Shown: piece by piece, positions 53,830 through 62,880 of the stretch
How positions within the stretch are numbered: position 1 is the stretch's first letter
How the letters are laid out: every line of letters begins with the position of its first letter
DNA from: a virus
Length of the DNA stretch: 64,000 nt
Reading direction: 5' to 3' (one strand)
Virus record (IMG/VR): IMGVR_UViG_3300032213_002832
Location: 103,516 to 167,515 of that record
The notes under the pieces: generated by a model
Seen by the model: only the letters and a program-made list of their open reading frames with translations
Database searches by the model: none
What the model was told of the DNA's origin: nothing
Program-made: the position numbers and the translations under genes

Positions 53830-54831
53830 ATTAAAAAATGTATATGCTGTGATAATATCTTAAAATCTACGAAACCAGATGCTCGTATATGTAAGGTGTG
53901 TTCGCGTAAAACTAAAGAACCCGAGTTTAGGGTGTGTGGATTCTGTGACAAAAAGTTCACTGATAATTCACGTTCTAAAAATAAAAAATACTGCTCTATT
54001 AGATGTAATACCGATGCTGGCCACGCTAGACATAAAGACAACATCCTCAATGGTTCAATAGAGAAGCGTAAAGATAAGCGAGATCGTAAAGTAGAAAGAA
54101 AATATAGATATAATACTGATATAAAATTTAAGTTATCAATTGTGTTGAGAACTAGACTTAACGCTGCTATTAAGAATGGGCAAAAAGCCGGTTCCGCTAT
54201 TAAAGATCTAGGCTGTTCAGTAGATTTACTAAAATCATATCTAGAATCTAAGTTCCTACCCAATATGACTTGGGATAACTGGGGTAAAGATGGCTGGCAT
54301 ATAGATCATATAATCCCAATATCTAGTTTCGATTTAACGAATAGAGATGAATTGTTAAAAGCTTGTCACTATACTAACTTACAACCTATGTGGGCATTGG
54401 ATAATTTCATGAAATCAGATAAAATAACAATCAATAATACTATCTATATATTAGCTGGACCAAACGGGTGCGGTAAGACTACACTAGCACGAAAACTTGA
54501 TCATAAATTTAATATCATAGATTACGACTTATACACCTTTAATAAGTGTATAGAGTTAGCATTAAGCAATAATAACAAACCCCACCTCATAGTGACTCCT
54601 ATACAAGCAAAACGTATGAAGAAGTTATTAGAAAATCAAGGTGCTATAGTTAATATTATATATCTTCAAGAAACGCGTGAAACTATAGTAGAAAGAATAA
54701 TCAGTAGAGAAGGTAAGATAACAGATACTATTGATAGGCGTATTAAACGATATGAGACATTGAAAAAGAAAGATCTTTTTGTATTCTCTGGAACTCAACT
54801 TGAGGTTGAGGATTGGTTAAAGTCTATATAA
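53809..54831 (+). CDS. HNH endonuclease fused to a P-loop kinase-like domain
   Basis: About 340 residues. N-terminal Cys-rich zinc segment (KCICCDNIL, CKVC, CGFCDKK, CSIRC), then an HNH domain (GWHIDHIIPISSFDLTNRDE, LLKACHYTNLQPMWALDN) and a C-terminal domain with P-loop AGPNGCGKTTLARKL and a DYDLYTF segment as in small nucleotide or polynucleotide kinases. HNH enzymes of this type are homing endonucleases inserted between phage genes. Both candidate starts (53791, 53809) lie inside the sheath terminator, so the true start is uncertain. A terminator follows at 54843. Confidence 0.78.
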   Translation: MATEVFIIKKCICCDNILKSTKPDARICKVCSRKTKEPEFRVCGFCDKKFTDNSRSKNKKYCSIRCNTDAGHARHKDNILNGSIEKRKDKRDRKVERKYRYNTDIKFKLSIVLRTRLNAAIKNGQKAGSAIKDLGCSVDLLKSYLESKFLPNMTWDNWGKDGWHIDHIIPISSFDLTNRDELLKACHYTNLQPMWALDNFMKSDKITINNTIYILAGPNGCGKTTLARKLDHKFNIIDYDLYTFNKCIELALSNNNKPHLIVTPIQAKRMKKLLENQGAIVNIIYLQETRETIVERIISREGKITDTIDRRIKRYETLKKKDLFVFSGTQLEVEDWLKSI

Positions 54832-54842
54832 TAATTCATAAT

Positions 54843-54868
54843 AAAGGACTGGCGAAAGCTGGTCCTTT
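54843..54868 (+). terminator. GAAA-loop terminator
   Basis: AAAGGACTGGC-GAAA-GCTGGTCCTTT, 11-bp stem including two G-U pairs, followed by ATTTCTTTTATA. Confidence 0.78.
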
Positions 54869-54903
54869 ATTTCTTTTATAGCTATCAAACTTAAATACCC
54901 ATA

Positions 54904-54912
54904 TGCTATAAT
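54904..54912 (+). promoter_or_regulatory. Extended -10 promoter before the tail tube genes
   Basis: TGCTATAAT (TG at 54904, TATAAT 54907-54912) with no clear -35 box; 74 nt before the tail tube start, after the terminator. Confidence 0.55.
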
Positions 54913-54986
54913 CTTACTAAGTCAGTAGTTGACTTAAAAAAATGTCATGGTAAGGTCAACCGCAAGACCAAAAAGAAGGAGATTTT

Positions 54987-55544
54987 ATGGCAGGTATTAA
55001 ACCGGGTTTTATTACAGGTGCGAACGCGAGAGTTAAACTTGATGGTGTAACTTTGGCATACTGTACAGATCTAAACTTTACAGTAGATGTAGCAACTATT
55101 CCAATCGAAGTTATTGGAACTTATGAAGTTAAGTCATATGAGCCAGTTGCTTATAGTGTTAACGGTTCATTTTCAGTAATCAGATATACACAAAAAGATG
55201 GTTCAACAAACCCTCATGAAGGCGCAGCAGCAAGTGGTACACCAGCTGATAAGCTAGTTGGCCCAAGTGGTAACTCTGTCGGCAAGCAATTAGATCCAGG
55301 CAGAATACTTACTTCCTCTACTTTTGATATCGAGATTCACCAAGTTGCTGCTAACAGTGAAACAACGACTGCTGCCAACAGTACTTATAAGATACAAGAT
55401 TGTCGTGTTACGCGTAGATCATCTTCTCTTAATAAGCGTGGCGTAATGGTAGATAGCTATGTATTTGTTGGTGTATTAGGTGGCGATACCGATAACGGTC
55501 AAGTTACAATAGTATCTCACTCAGGGCAAAAAGATCTAACTTAA
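54987..55544 (+). CDS. Tail tube-like protein 1
   Basis: 185 residues: FITGANARVKLDGVTLAYCT, VIGTYEVKSYEPVAYSVNGS and a closing strand YVFVGVLGG. The pattern of a single-domain tube protein with two long beta sheets. It shares this pattern with the next two genes. AAGGAG precedes the start and the unit has its own promoter, fitting a highly expressed tube subunit. Confidence 0.75.
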   Translation: MAGIKPGFITGANARVKLDGVTLAYCTDLNFTVDVATIPIEVIGTYEVKSYEPVAYSVNGSFSVIRYTQKDGSTNPHEGAAASGTPADKLVGPSGNSVGKQLDPGRILTSSTFDIEIHQVAANSETTTAANSTYKIQDCRVTRRSSSLNKRGVMVDSYVFVGVLGGDTDNGQVTIVSHSGQKDLT

Positions 55545-55563
55545 TAGATAATTAAGGTAACTA

Positions 55564-56163
55564 ATGGCCGGTAAAACTCCATTCTTTTTATCTGGTGGTA
55601 ACGCTAAAATTCTTGTGAATAACAGGACAGTAGCATATGCCACTAATGTTACTTACAGGATAAGTGTGAAGAATGCTATGCCTAGAGTACTTGGTAGAGC
55701 TGAGGTTGAAGCTATTCAACCTTTAACTTATGATGTTACCGGTTCATTATCTATTATTAAATATGGACGTGGATTACAGAGTTACTTCGGCGGCCAAGCT
55801 CCTCAAGGTGTTGATAACAAAGGCAACTCAATGGGTAGCTATGGTTTATCGAGTGTTGGTGGTGTTGTTGGGGGAGCGCTTGGTTTGCCAAACAGTAGTG
55901 GACAATTTGATGGTTCACCTAATGAAGCATTTGACCCATCACGGTTTTTCCAATCTAAGATGTTCAATATTGAAGTGCGTCAAAAATTATCTGGTAAAGA
56001 TGAAACACCAGCAGCATTGCTTCGTGATTGTAGATTTGAAGATTTATCATTTCAGTTGGATAGGCGTGGAGTAGCAACTATTCAATTAACGTTTAGGGCG
56101 CGATACGCAGATGGTGATGATATGATTGCTCGCAAATCTGGCGTAGGACAGGAGCTGAGCTAA
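55564..56163 (+). CDS. Tail tube-like protein 2
   Basis: 199 residues: FLSGGNAKILVNNRTVAYAT, PRVLGRAEVEAIQPLTYDVT, FQSKMFNIEVRQKL and RRGVATIQLTFRARYA parallel tube protein 1. A Gly-rich loop (GSYGLSSVGGVVGGALGL) is inserted. Possibly a tube initiator or specialised ring. One-base stop/start overlap with the next gene. Confidence 0.68.
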   Translation: MAGKTPFFLSGGNAKILVNNRTVAYATNVTYRISVKNAMPRVLGRAEVEAIQPLTYDVTGSLSIIKYGRGLQSYFGGQAPQGVDNKGNSMGSYGLSSVGGVVGGALGLPNSSGQFDGSPNEAFDPSRFFQSKMFNIEVRQKLSGKDETPAALLRDCRFEDLSFQLDRRGVATIQLTFRARYADGDDMIARKSGVGQELS

Positions 56164-56777
56164 TGGCTAAAGTTAAGAATGCTATTACAGAAGGTGGAAC
56201 TGCTGCTGGATTAGTTGGGGGACTCGCAACAAGTCTGACCAAGAGCGCAGTTGGCGGCTTGTCTCCATTGAATAATTTCGGTCGATATATGACTGGAACT
56301 AGAGCTATTATTAAAGTTAATGATAAGCTATTTGGCTTTGCTTTTGGTGTTAATTTCAACATACATACTGAGCATGAAGAGAATCGTACTATTGATGATT
56401 ATGTTGCTTATGAGCTAATGCCAACTCGTATCTCTGTAGATGGGACACTCTCTATGTTCCATATCCCAAACAGAGGACCAAGTAAAGAGTTCGTTCAAGC
56501 AAATGTGTTATCATTTTTAATGCACAAATATATCACTATTGAAATAAGTGACCAGACTACTGGTCAAGTAATATTTAAGACAAATAAAGCAGTTATAACA
56601 AATAGGTCACAAAGTCTACAGGCTGGTGAATTGTCGACGATTCAGTTAAGTTGGAAAGCTCTTGGTTGGGTTGATGAGTTAACTCCATTTGAACCACAAG
56701 GGGCAAGTGGAACACCATCTGCTACTCCTGGTAGTCCTTTAGCTGATATTGGTGCTCGCATTAAAAGTCTTTTTTAA
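56163..56777 (+). CDS. Tail tube-like protein 3
   Basis: 204 residues: ALA/Gly-rich lead, then YMTGTRAIIKVNDKLFGFAF, ISVDGTLSMFHIPNRGPSKE and LQAGELSTIQLSWKALGWVD. Same domain plan as tubes 1 and 2 (VxGxLSxxx), probably a baseplate-proximal ring or tube cap. Confidence 0.66.
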   Translation: MAKVKNAITEGGTAAGLVGGLATSLTKSAVGGLSPLNNFGRYMTGTRAIIKVNDKLFGFAFGVNFNIHTEHEENRTIDDYVAYELMPTRISVDGTLSMFHIPNRGPSKEFVQANVLSFLMHKYITIEISDQTTGQVIFKTNKAVITNRSQSLQAGELSTIQLSWKALGWVDELTPFEPQGASGTPSATPGSPLADIGARIKSLF

Positions 56778-56830
56778 TCAAATTGTATTGAGAAATGTTT
56801 TACAAGCCATATATAGGGTATAAAAGTCTA

Positions 56831-57433
56831 ATGAAGACTTGTACTAAATGTAAAAAATCACTATCTTTATTAGAATTTCATAAACATAAGCTAAGCGCTG
56901 ATGGGTTAAATCCGTCTTGTAAACATTGCGAAAAACTTCGTAAAGCCACATATTATACTAATAATATAGAAGATTTTAAAACTTATAGTAAACTATACAC
57001 AAATCTTAATAAAGATAAGGTAAATAGTCGCAACAGACGATGGCGAAATGAGAATATAGATAAAGTTAGAGAACAACTTAGAAATCGTAAAAAACTAGAG
57101 CGTCAAGATTCCAATAAAAGATTAGCAAATACACTACGCAATAGATTAAGTTCTGCGTTAAAGGGTAGGACTAAGATGTGCGGTTTGGCGGAATATTTAG
57201 GATGTTCTATAGACGAGCTTAAAAAACACTTGGAATCTAAATTCCAGCCAGGTATGACTTGGGATAACTATGGTTTTAGAGGTTGGCATATAGATCATAT
57301 AATACCATTAAGTAAAGTAGATATTAGCACTATACAGGGTATAAAAGAAGCATGTAATTATAATAATCTTCAGCCATTATGGTGGAGAGATAATATAGTA
57401 AAAGGGAATAAATATGTACGGAGCTCTACCTAA
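56831..57433 (+). CDS. HNH homing endonuclease
   Basis: About 200 residues from MKTCTKCKKSLSLLEFHKHK (an in-frame ATG at 56795 is an alternative). Zinc-binding CTKC and CKHC at the N-terminus, basic middle (RNRKKLERQDSNKRLANTLR) and HNH domain GWHIDHIIPLSKVDISTIQG, EACNYNNLQPLWWRDN. The C-terminal 100 residues are clearly homologous to the HNH-kinase at 53809 (LGCSxxxLKxxLESKFxPxM, TWDNxGxxGWHIDHIIP). It is wedged between tail genes and its end overlaps the next start by 20 nt. Confidence 0.85.
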   Translation: MKTCTKCKKSLSLLEFHKHKLSADGLNPSCKHCEKLRKATYYTNNIEDFKTYSKLYTNLNKDKVNSRNRRWRNENIDKVREQLRNRKKLERQDSNKRLANTLRNRLSSALKGRTKMCGLAEYLGCSIDELKKHLESKFQPGMTWDNYGFRGWHIDHIIPLSKVDISTIQGIKEACNYNNLQPLWWRDNIVKGNKYVRSST

Positions 57434-57809
57434 GAATGAACGAACCTTCTCTATAAAAGTTGAAGGCGATACCACTGGTGAAGTCTTTGAAGGACAATTC
57501 ACTACTAAGTGTGTTCTAAATATGACTGAAAAGCATAACAAAGAGTTAGAGAAGACTCGCATGATGGCTGACTATGCCAACCCATCCCCTGTACTCTCTG
57601 GAATAGCTGAAATCTTATCTACTGTTAGAGTTAAGCTTATAAAATGGCCAGATTGGTGGGCCAATCTAGACTTTGGCAGTAAGATGTTAGATGAAAATGT
57701 CATCGTAGCAATCTATGATGAAACCAAGTTTTTAGAAAATCAGTGGAAATCAGAGATTCGCAAGAAAACAGAAGAGAATAATGGTGAATCCCCAAAGGGA
57801 AACGTATAG
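57414..57809 (+). CDS. Tail assembly chaperone, short form
   Basis: 131 residues: ERTFSIKVEGDTTGEVFEGQ then FTTKCVLNMTEKHNKELEKT and an acidic end ENNGESPKGNV. It lies directly before the tape measure gene, the usual place for lambda gpG-type chaperones. The last codons contain a chain of slippery heptamers (57791-57803), and the -1 frame is open to 58279, so an extended product should also be made. Confidence 0.78.
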   Translation: MYGALPKNERTFSIKVEGDTTGEVFEGQFTTKCVLNMTEKHNKELEKTRMMADYANPSPVLSGIAEILSTVRVKLIKWPDWWANLDFGSKMLDENVIVAIYDETKFLENQWKSEIRKKTEENNGESPKGNV

Positions 57810-58279
57810 ACGGAGAATTAGCTACCAAGCAATCCTCCGTACTTAAAGACATATATGACTTAGCTTATCATGATACACGAAATCTATCTGATGATAGACA
57901 GTATCATTTATTTTTAATGCGCTGGTGGTGTAAGCAGTGGAATCGTCCTATGAAGGATCCGCTGCTTTTGTCGTATACATTTGAAGAGCTATTGTATGAG
58001 TTCTATAGTGTTCGCGAGCACGAAGAAGCAATAGTTGAAAGAGCTAAACAAGAAGCTGATAAGATAGAAGAAGCTAAAGAAGAAGCTGATTTGGATTGGG
58101 TAGCTAAAATGGAAGCTGAAGAGGCCGCACAAGAAGCTAGCAATCCTGCTAAAGATCCAGAAAATATGAAATGGATGGAAGAGCAGCTTGCTTTGAATAA
58201 AGAGATGTATGGTGAAGATTTTGGAGAAGACCTTAATTTAGACTTTAATTCAGCAGGTCAAGTAGATGAAAAAGAATAA
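57788..58279 (+). CDS. Tail assembly chaperone extension, reached by -1 frameshift
   Basis: The frame is open from 57788 with no convincing ribosome site or start until an internal ATG at 57917. From the slip site it reads KRIDGELATKQSSVLKDIYD, then LAYHDTRNLSDDRQYHLFLM, RWWCKQWNRPMKDPLLLSYT and a long acidic helix. Together with the short form it gives a fused product of about 288 residues, like lambda gpGT. The stop overlaps the tape measure start by 14 nt. Confidence 0.75.
   Translation: MPKGKRIDGELATKQSSVLKDIYDLAYHDTRNLSDDRQYHLFLMRWWCKQWNRPMKDPLLLSYTFEELLYEFYSVREHEEAIVERAKQEADKIEEAKEEADLDWVAKMEAEEAAQEASNPAKDPENMKWMEEQLALNKEMYGEDFGEDLNLDFNSAGQVDEKE
57791..57803 (+). promoter_or_regulatory. 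Programmed -1 frameshift site with three overlapping slippery heptamers
   Basis: CCCAAAGGGAAAC read in the zero frame as C CCA AAG GGA AAC. It contains C CCA AAG, A AAG GGA and G GGA AAC, each a full X XXY YYZ heptamer, in register. The zero frame stops at TAG 57807-57809; the -1 frame continues to 58279. Confidence 0.78.
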
Positions 58280-61013
58280 GAATTTTTTAACACGTGGCGA
58301 AGAAGCTCAAAGAGAACGCGAAGAAGCGTTAAAAGAGTATATGGTAGATCGCCGTGAACAGCGTGTCATGGAAGAGGCTGCTCAACGTGCGTATGATGCT
58401 GGTGATTTAGAGACTGGATCATATTTTACTGGACATGCTAATGCTGCGAAAAGAGACGCAGACTTATCATCATTTAGAAATAGAAGTCATATAGAAGCTA
58501 TTGAAAAGCAATATCGCAGAAGCGTACGCACATCTTTAAATAGTAGAACTACTCGGGAAGATATTGCTCGTAGTCAATATTCAACTGCTAATTATGGTGC
58601 GGCATCCAGTGTTGCTCATAGAAATTCTACAAGTCAAATACAAGAACAAATAGATCAGATACAGGAACAGCGGTTTGATCTTCAGCAAGGGATTATAAAA
58701 GATTCTAGGAGACTGTCGTCTTCTAATACTCCTGATAATATAAAGCAACAATTACAAAGTTCATTATCTACTAAATGGCAAGGTTTAGAATCGTTAGCTC
58801 AACAAGAAGGTGTTGCTAAATCTGGTCTTGCTATACAGAAAAGAAAAGGTTTAGACACTGCTTCAGTATATGAAAGTGTTGCTGATGTTATGGCAAAACA
58901 AGCCAAGCAACAGATTGTGAGTGATGTTCAGTCTGGTAAAGCGGGATCTACCGCGGATATTAATAAAGCGTTCAATGATGCCTTGGCAAAACTAACCAGT
59001 AGTTTCGGAGATTTAAACGAAGCTCTACATAGAACAGTAAGTACTGAAGAAGAAATTGCTAAACAGAAGAAAGATATAGCTGAATCTGAAAAAAGAATAA
59101 AAGACGATAAAGCCAACTATGAAAAGGCAGAGATACAGAAAGAAGCAGCTGGTGGCGGAGGTGGTCGTTGGCGTACTGCCGCGGCAGTACTCGGCGGAAT
59201 GGGTGCGGCAGCTAACGCTGGTGGCGGCATTATGCGTCAATGGAGCGTTGGTAGAGAAATGGATAAAATGCAGCTTCAGACTGGCTATATGGATATTGCC
59301 AATCGGAGGTTTTTTGATAGTGTATCCGCATCTCAGGGTGACGCTGAAGCTCTTGCTAGAATTCGTGGTGGTCAACATGCTAGAAGTTCTGATGTAGCAA
59401 GAAGATTAGGTCGTAATGAGGTTGTCGCGACTGGAGCAGAAGCTGTTGGTGGAACACTGATGGTTGGTGCTACTGTGGCTGCTGGAGTTGCTGCGCATGC
59501 TGCTACTGCTGGACTCAGTACTGCTGTAGCAGGTGGCACTATGCTAGGCAGCGTTGCTGGTGGTATAGAACAAGTTAGTGGTAAAGCCGCAAAATTATCA
59601 TCAGGTGCTACACGTTCTCAAGCTGAATTAGCTGGATATGGTGCTGATGAAGCTTTATTCAATGCACAAAATAGAATGCAGGCATTTGTTAATCAAAATG
59701 CTTTAGATTACACGCGAAATACCACGCTGGCAACACGTGGAGCAGGTAGAGGTAGAGGAGCTTTGTTGGCTGGTGCTAGAGATGCTGGCTTTATGCAAGA
59801 TATGGCCAATCGTGAAATAGATCAAGCAGGGATACTATCTTTAATGCAAGCAGGTGTTGCTGGGCTTGGTAAGAAATTTAGGGGCAAAGACGATATACTA
59901 CGAGCTGGCGAACTAAGTTCAGCTGGCCTCACTAGTTCTCCTGAAGAATATATGGCGTTACGTGCTGCTGGTGAAAAAGGCGGAGTAGGCGCTAGTGGTT
60001 TAGAGACTATACTTAAAAACGCTGTTGCTGCTGGTTTAGACAATTCTAAAAATATACAAGAAATGATGCAGGGCATTGGTAGTATTGCTACTGTACAAGG
60101 TGGTGTTAGTACATTTGGCGGCGCAGCAGAAAATATGGCTTTATCTGTACAAAGCATGATGGCTGGTGGAATGTCATCAGAGATGGCAATTAAGGCTGCT
60201 ACAGATTTAAATAGAGATATGAGTGGTGCTGCTGGCGATAGGAGTGTTAGCGTACAAAATTTAGTTGAAGTAGCAAAAATACAAAAACTAATGCCTAAAG
60301 CAGACATGGCAACTGTTTCTAGATTACGTCTACTAAAGCCAGATGAACTTAAAACAATATCTCAATCAATAGGTACAGATAAAGAACAAGATGTAAAAGC
60401 TAATTTTGGTATCCCACTAGATATGAGTGGTCGTGAGTTAAGAGAACTTGGCAGCATAATGGGCGAACAAGCTGTCGGCACTAAAGCTGGTTATGGTTTA
60501 AATGCCGGTGATGAAAAAATGTTTACAGATTGGGCGCAAGGGAAAGCTAAATTCAAGAAGGGTTCACCTGAAGAATTATATGCTAGATCAAGATACAACC
60601 AACGCCCTGATGTAACACCAGTTACAGATATGAACAACCTATCAACATCTTTTAATACCACAGCAAAACCAAACCAAGATGCGTCACCATTCGGTATACC
60701 AAATCGTGATTTAGGTAGTGATATGTTGAGTGCGACTGCTCGTGGTCAAGTTACAGCAAATACTGCTGGTCAAAAAGATCTAGAAGGTAATGTAGCGACA
60801 ATGGTACAGGCGGCTAAAGATATACGACCTGAAGCTTTTAGAGAAGCCATCTCAGCATCTTCTAAAGAATTAGGTGGAACGTTAGCTGCTCTAAATACTT
60901 CTATTGCGAATTTAGATAGTACAGTTAAAGCATTGAACGGAAAACTAGAGCCAAGACTACAGACACCAAATAGAGACCAGATGCCAAATCCTTATAGTGG
61001 TCCTAAGTACTAA
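58266..61013 (+). CDS. Tape measure protein
   Basis: 915 residues. Long coiled-coil first third (QREREEALKEYMVDRREQRV, QIQEQIDQIQEQRFDLQQGI), a hydrophobic Gly/Ala-rich centre (TAAAVLGGMGAAANAGGGIM, MVGATVAAGVAAHAATAGLS) and a helical end. Its length and its position after the chaperone pair and before the baseplate genes define it. It sets tail length (a rough 0.15 nm per residue gives about 137 nm). Confidence 0.88.
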   Translation: MKKNKNFLTRGEEAQREREEALKEYMVDRREQRVMEEAAQRAYDAGDLETGSYFTGHANAAKRDADLSSFRNRSHIEAIEKQYRRSVRTSLNSRTTREDIARSQYSTANYGAASSVAHRNSTSQIQEQIDQIQEQRFDLQQGIIKDSRRLSSSNTPDNIKQQLQSSLSTKWQGLESLAQQEGVAKSGLAIQKRKGLDTASVYESVADVMAKQAKQQIVSDVQSGKAGSTADINKAFNDALAKLTSSFGDLNEALHRTVSTEEEIAKQKKDIAESEKRIKDDKANYEKAEIQKEAAGGGGGRWRTAAAVLGGMGAAANAGGGIMRQWSVGREMDKMQLQTGYMDIANRRFFDSVSASQGDAEALARIRGGQHARSSDVARRLGRNEVVATGAEAVGGTLMVGATVAAGVAAHAATAGLSTAVAGGTMLGSVAGGIEQVSGKAAKLSSGATRSQAELAGYGADEALFNAQNRMQAFVNQNALDYTRNTTLATRGAGRGRGALLAGARDAGFMQDMANREIDQAGILSLMQAGVAGLGKKFRGKDDILRAGELSSAGLTSSPEEYMALRAAGEKGGVGASGLETILKNAVAAGLDNSKNIQEMMQGIGSIATVQGGVSTFGGAAENMALSVQSMMAGGMSSEMAIKAATDLNRDMSGAAGDRSVSVQNLVEVAKIQKLMPKADMATVSRLRLLKPDELKTISQSIGTDKEQDVKANFGIPLDMSGRELRELGSIMGEQAVGTKAGYGLNAGDEKMFTDWAQGKAKFKKGSPEELYARSRYNQRPDVTPVTDMNNLSTSFNTTAKPNQDASPFGIPNRDLGSDMLSATARGQVTANTAGQKDLEGNVATMVQAAKDIRPEAFREAISASSKELGGTLAALNTSIANLDSTVKALNGKLEPRLQTPNRDQMPNPYSGPKY

Positions 61014-61023
61014 TGGGAGCGAT

Positions 61024-62880
61024 ATGAAGTCTAAATTAGTAACACCGCACGCAGCGGCACTTATATGGAACTATAATGATAGGGTCGATAGTCAGGGTGC
61101 TATCGCTGCTACACATGAAACATTAGATCAAGTTGTAATTGGTACTTCTTCAATAATTTCCATAACAACCTCTAAACAAAAGTCTTCTCCAGCTGGACAA
61201 TTCGAAATCAGGTTAGCTCCTAGATTTAATTGGGTTACCAGAATAACGCCAGGTAGCTGGTGTGCGATACTTATGTCTCAAGATAAGCTTCCGGATATGG
61301 AGAAAAACAGGGTTGGGACTGCGTCAGAGAAAAGCTTTAAGATGTTAGGAAGAATAGATTCGGTGCGCGGAGCAGTAGAGGTTGATCAAAGTTCTGGAGC
61401 TCGTCAAACTGTTTTTATAGTATCTGGACGTGATTGGGGATCGGTGTTTGAGAGTTTATTATATATAGATCCGATATTGGCAAATAATCAAGTTAAAGCT
61501 GATCCAGTATCTCAAGCGTATAGTATACTAGGTCTGAACCTATTCTTATCTTATAATAAAGATAAAACCCTACCAAGTTCATCTGATCTTGTAGATACCA
61601 TGGTTAAACTATGGGGTGGAGGTGCCACAGGTAGTGCTGCCTCTATTGCTAAGGCCAATACTGGAGCGGTAACACTATCGAAACCTTTTATAACAACTCA
61701 GACACAATTTAGGCTTCCAAAAGAAGTTGCTAGTTTTATGAGACAGGGAGAATCGGGCGCGTCTTTAGGTAGTAATCTTAGTTTTGATAAACCCATACCT
61801 GGTTCAACTGCGTATAATTTTGCGGATTTAATTAAAACATACCATGGTAAATTAAAGAAAGAAGATAAAGGCACCTCTGACGCATATACAAGACTATCTG
61901 AATCCTATGGATTACCGAATGTTCATAATTTCTTTGGACAAAACACATTTTGGCAACTAATAACTGAATTATCTAATCAAGCACTTAATGAAAATATTAC
62001 TGATATACGTTGGGAAAATGGATCACCTAAGTTTGCTTTGTATCATAGAATTAGGCCGTTTGTTAATGATTCTAATTTCTTAACTAAATTAGCTGCTACT
62101 AGTTTTTCTACTGAACCTTCAACATTAGCAGCAAAAACTATAGTTGAACAAAATATGTCATTGTTTAAATATGTTAAGAAAAACAGTATTGATATAGGGG
62201 ATGTAGTTAGTATAAATTTTGGTACAAATTGGCGAGATAAAATTAACTTTATTGAAGTACAGCCAACTCCACAACTACTAACAGATACTGAAATATTCTC
62301 AAAACTAGAAGGTCAGACTTATGATCCAATAGGGTATGAGCGCGATGGTTTTAAGCCATTAATAGTAGCTTCCGCATTTTTACCATATGCTGAAGGTGTA
62401 ACACCACAAATTAAGGACTTTACGTATTGGAAGTACCTAATCAGAGAGTGGCACTTTAATAATCACATGTTACTAAATGGTTCAGTTACTTTTGTTGGTC
62501 AAAACCAGTATATACAAGTTGGTGATAATATAATAATAGATAGTAAAATACTAGGTGATGCGCCTATGAATCTTGGTCAAAAATATTCTCCACAAGCTCA
62601 GACTTTCATATTGGCTCATGTGGAAAATATCTCGCACACCTTCTCCGTAAATCAAGAGACTGGTGGTCGTAGCTTTTTTACTACAGTACAATTTGTTCGT
62701 GGAGTAATCACTAATAAAGATGGAACACCATTGAATCTTATTGATGGTAATGCTATAGATAAATATGCTCTTACTCCAAAAGGCTTATCTGAGAAAGATG
62801 TTAGAAACACAAATACATTCGGCACTTCTGTATCATCTGATCCTGATAAGCAAAAACTTGGCAAAGATGGGTTGATGTAA
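61024..62880 (+). CDS. Baseplate hub-like protein
   Basis: About 618 residues from MKSKLVTPHAAALIW (GGGAG 6 nt upstream; a frame open to 60997 overlaps the tape measure end). FEIRLAPRFNWVTRITPGSW then CAILMSQDK is the start of a hub beta domain (gpD/gp27 type), with FIVSGRDWGSVFESLLYIDP next and GSVTFVGQNQYIQVGDNIII near the end. It should join tube and spike. Assigned by pattern and order. Confidence 0.72.
   Translation: MKSKLVTPHAAALIWNYNDRVDSQGAIAATHETLDQVVIGTSSIISITTSKQKSSPAGQFEIRLAPRFNWVTRITPGSWCAILMSQDKLPDMEKNRVGTASEKSFKMLGRIDSVRGAVEVDQSSGARQTVFIVSGRDWGSVFESLLYIDPILANNQVKADPVSQAYSILGLNLFLSYNKDKTLPSSSDLVDTMVKLWGGGATGSAASIAKANTGAVTLSKPFITTQTQFRLPKEVASFMRQGESGASLGSNLSFDKPIPGSTAYNFADLIKTYHGKLKKEDKGTSDAYTRLSESYGLPNVHNFFGQNTFWQLITELSNQALNENITDIRWENGSPKFALYHRIRPFVNDSNFLTKLAATSFSTEPSTLAAKTIVEQNMSLFKYVKKNSIDIGDVVSINFGTNWRDKINFIEVQPTPQLLTDTEIFSKLEGQTYDPIGYERDGFKPLIVASAFLPYAEGVTPQIKDFTYWKYLIREWHFNNHMLLNGSVTFVGQNQYIQVGDNIIIDSKILGDAPMNLGQKYSPQAQTFILAHVENISHTFSVNQETGGRSFFTTVQFVRGVITNKDGTPLNLIDGNAIDKYALTPKGLSEKDVRNTNTFGTSVSSDPDKQKLGKDGLM

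Noticed and set aside
59822-60307. 161-codon - strand frame within the tape measure gene
   Set aside because: Composition mirrors the Ala-rich coding strand; no start signals. Same for other frames antisense to virion genes.
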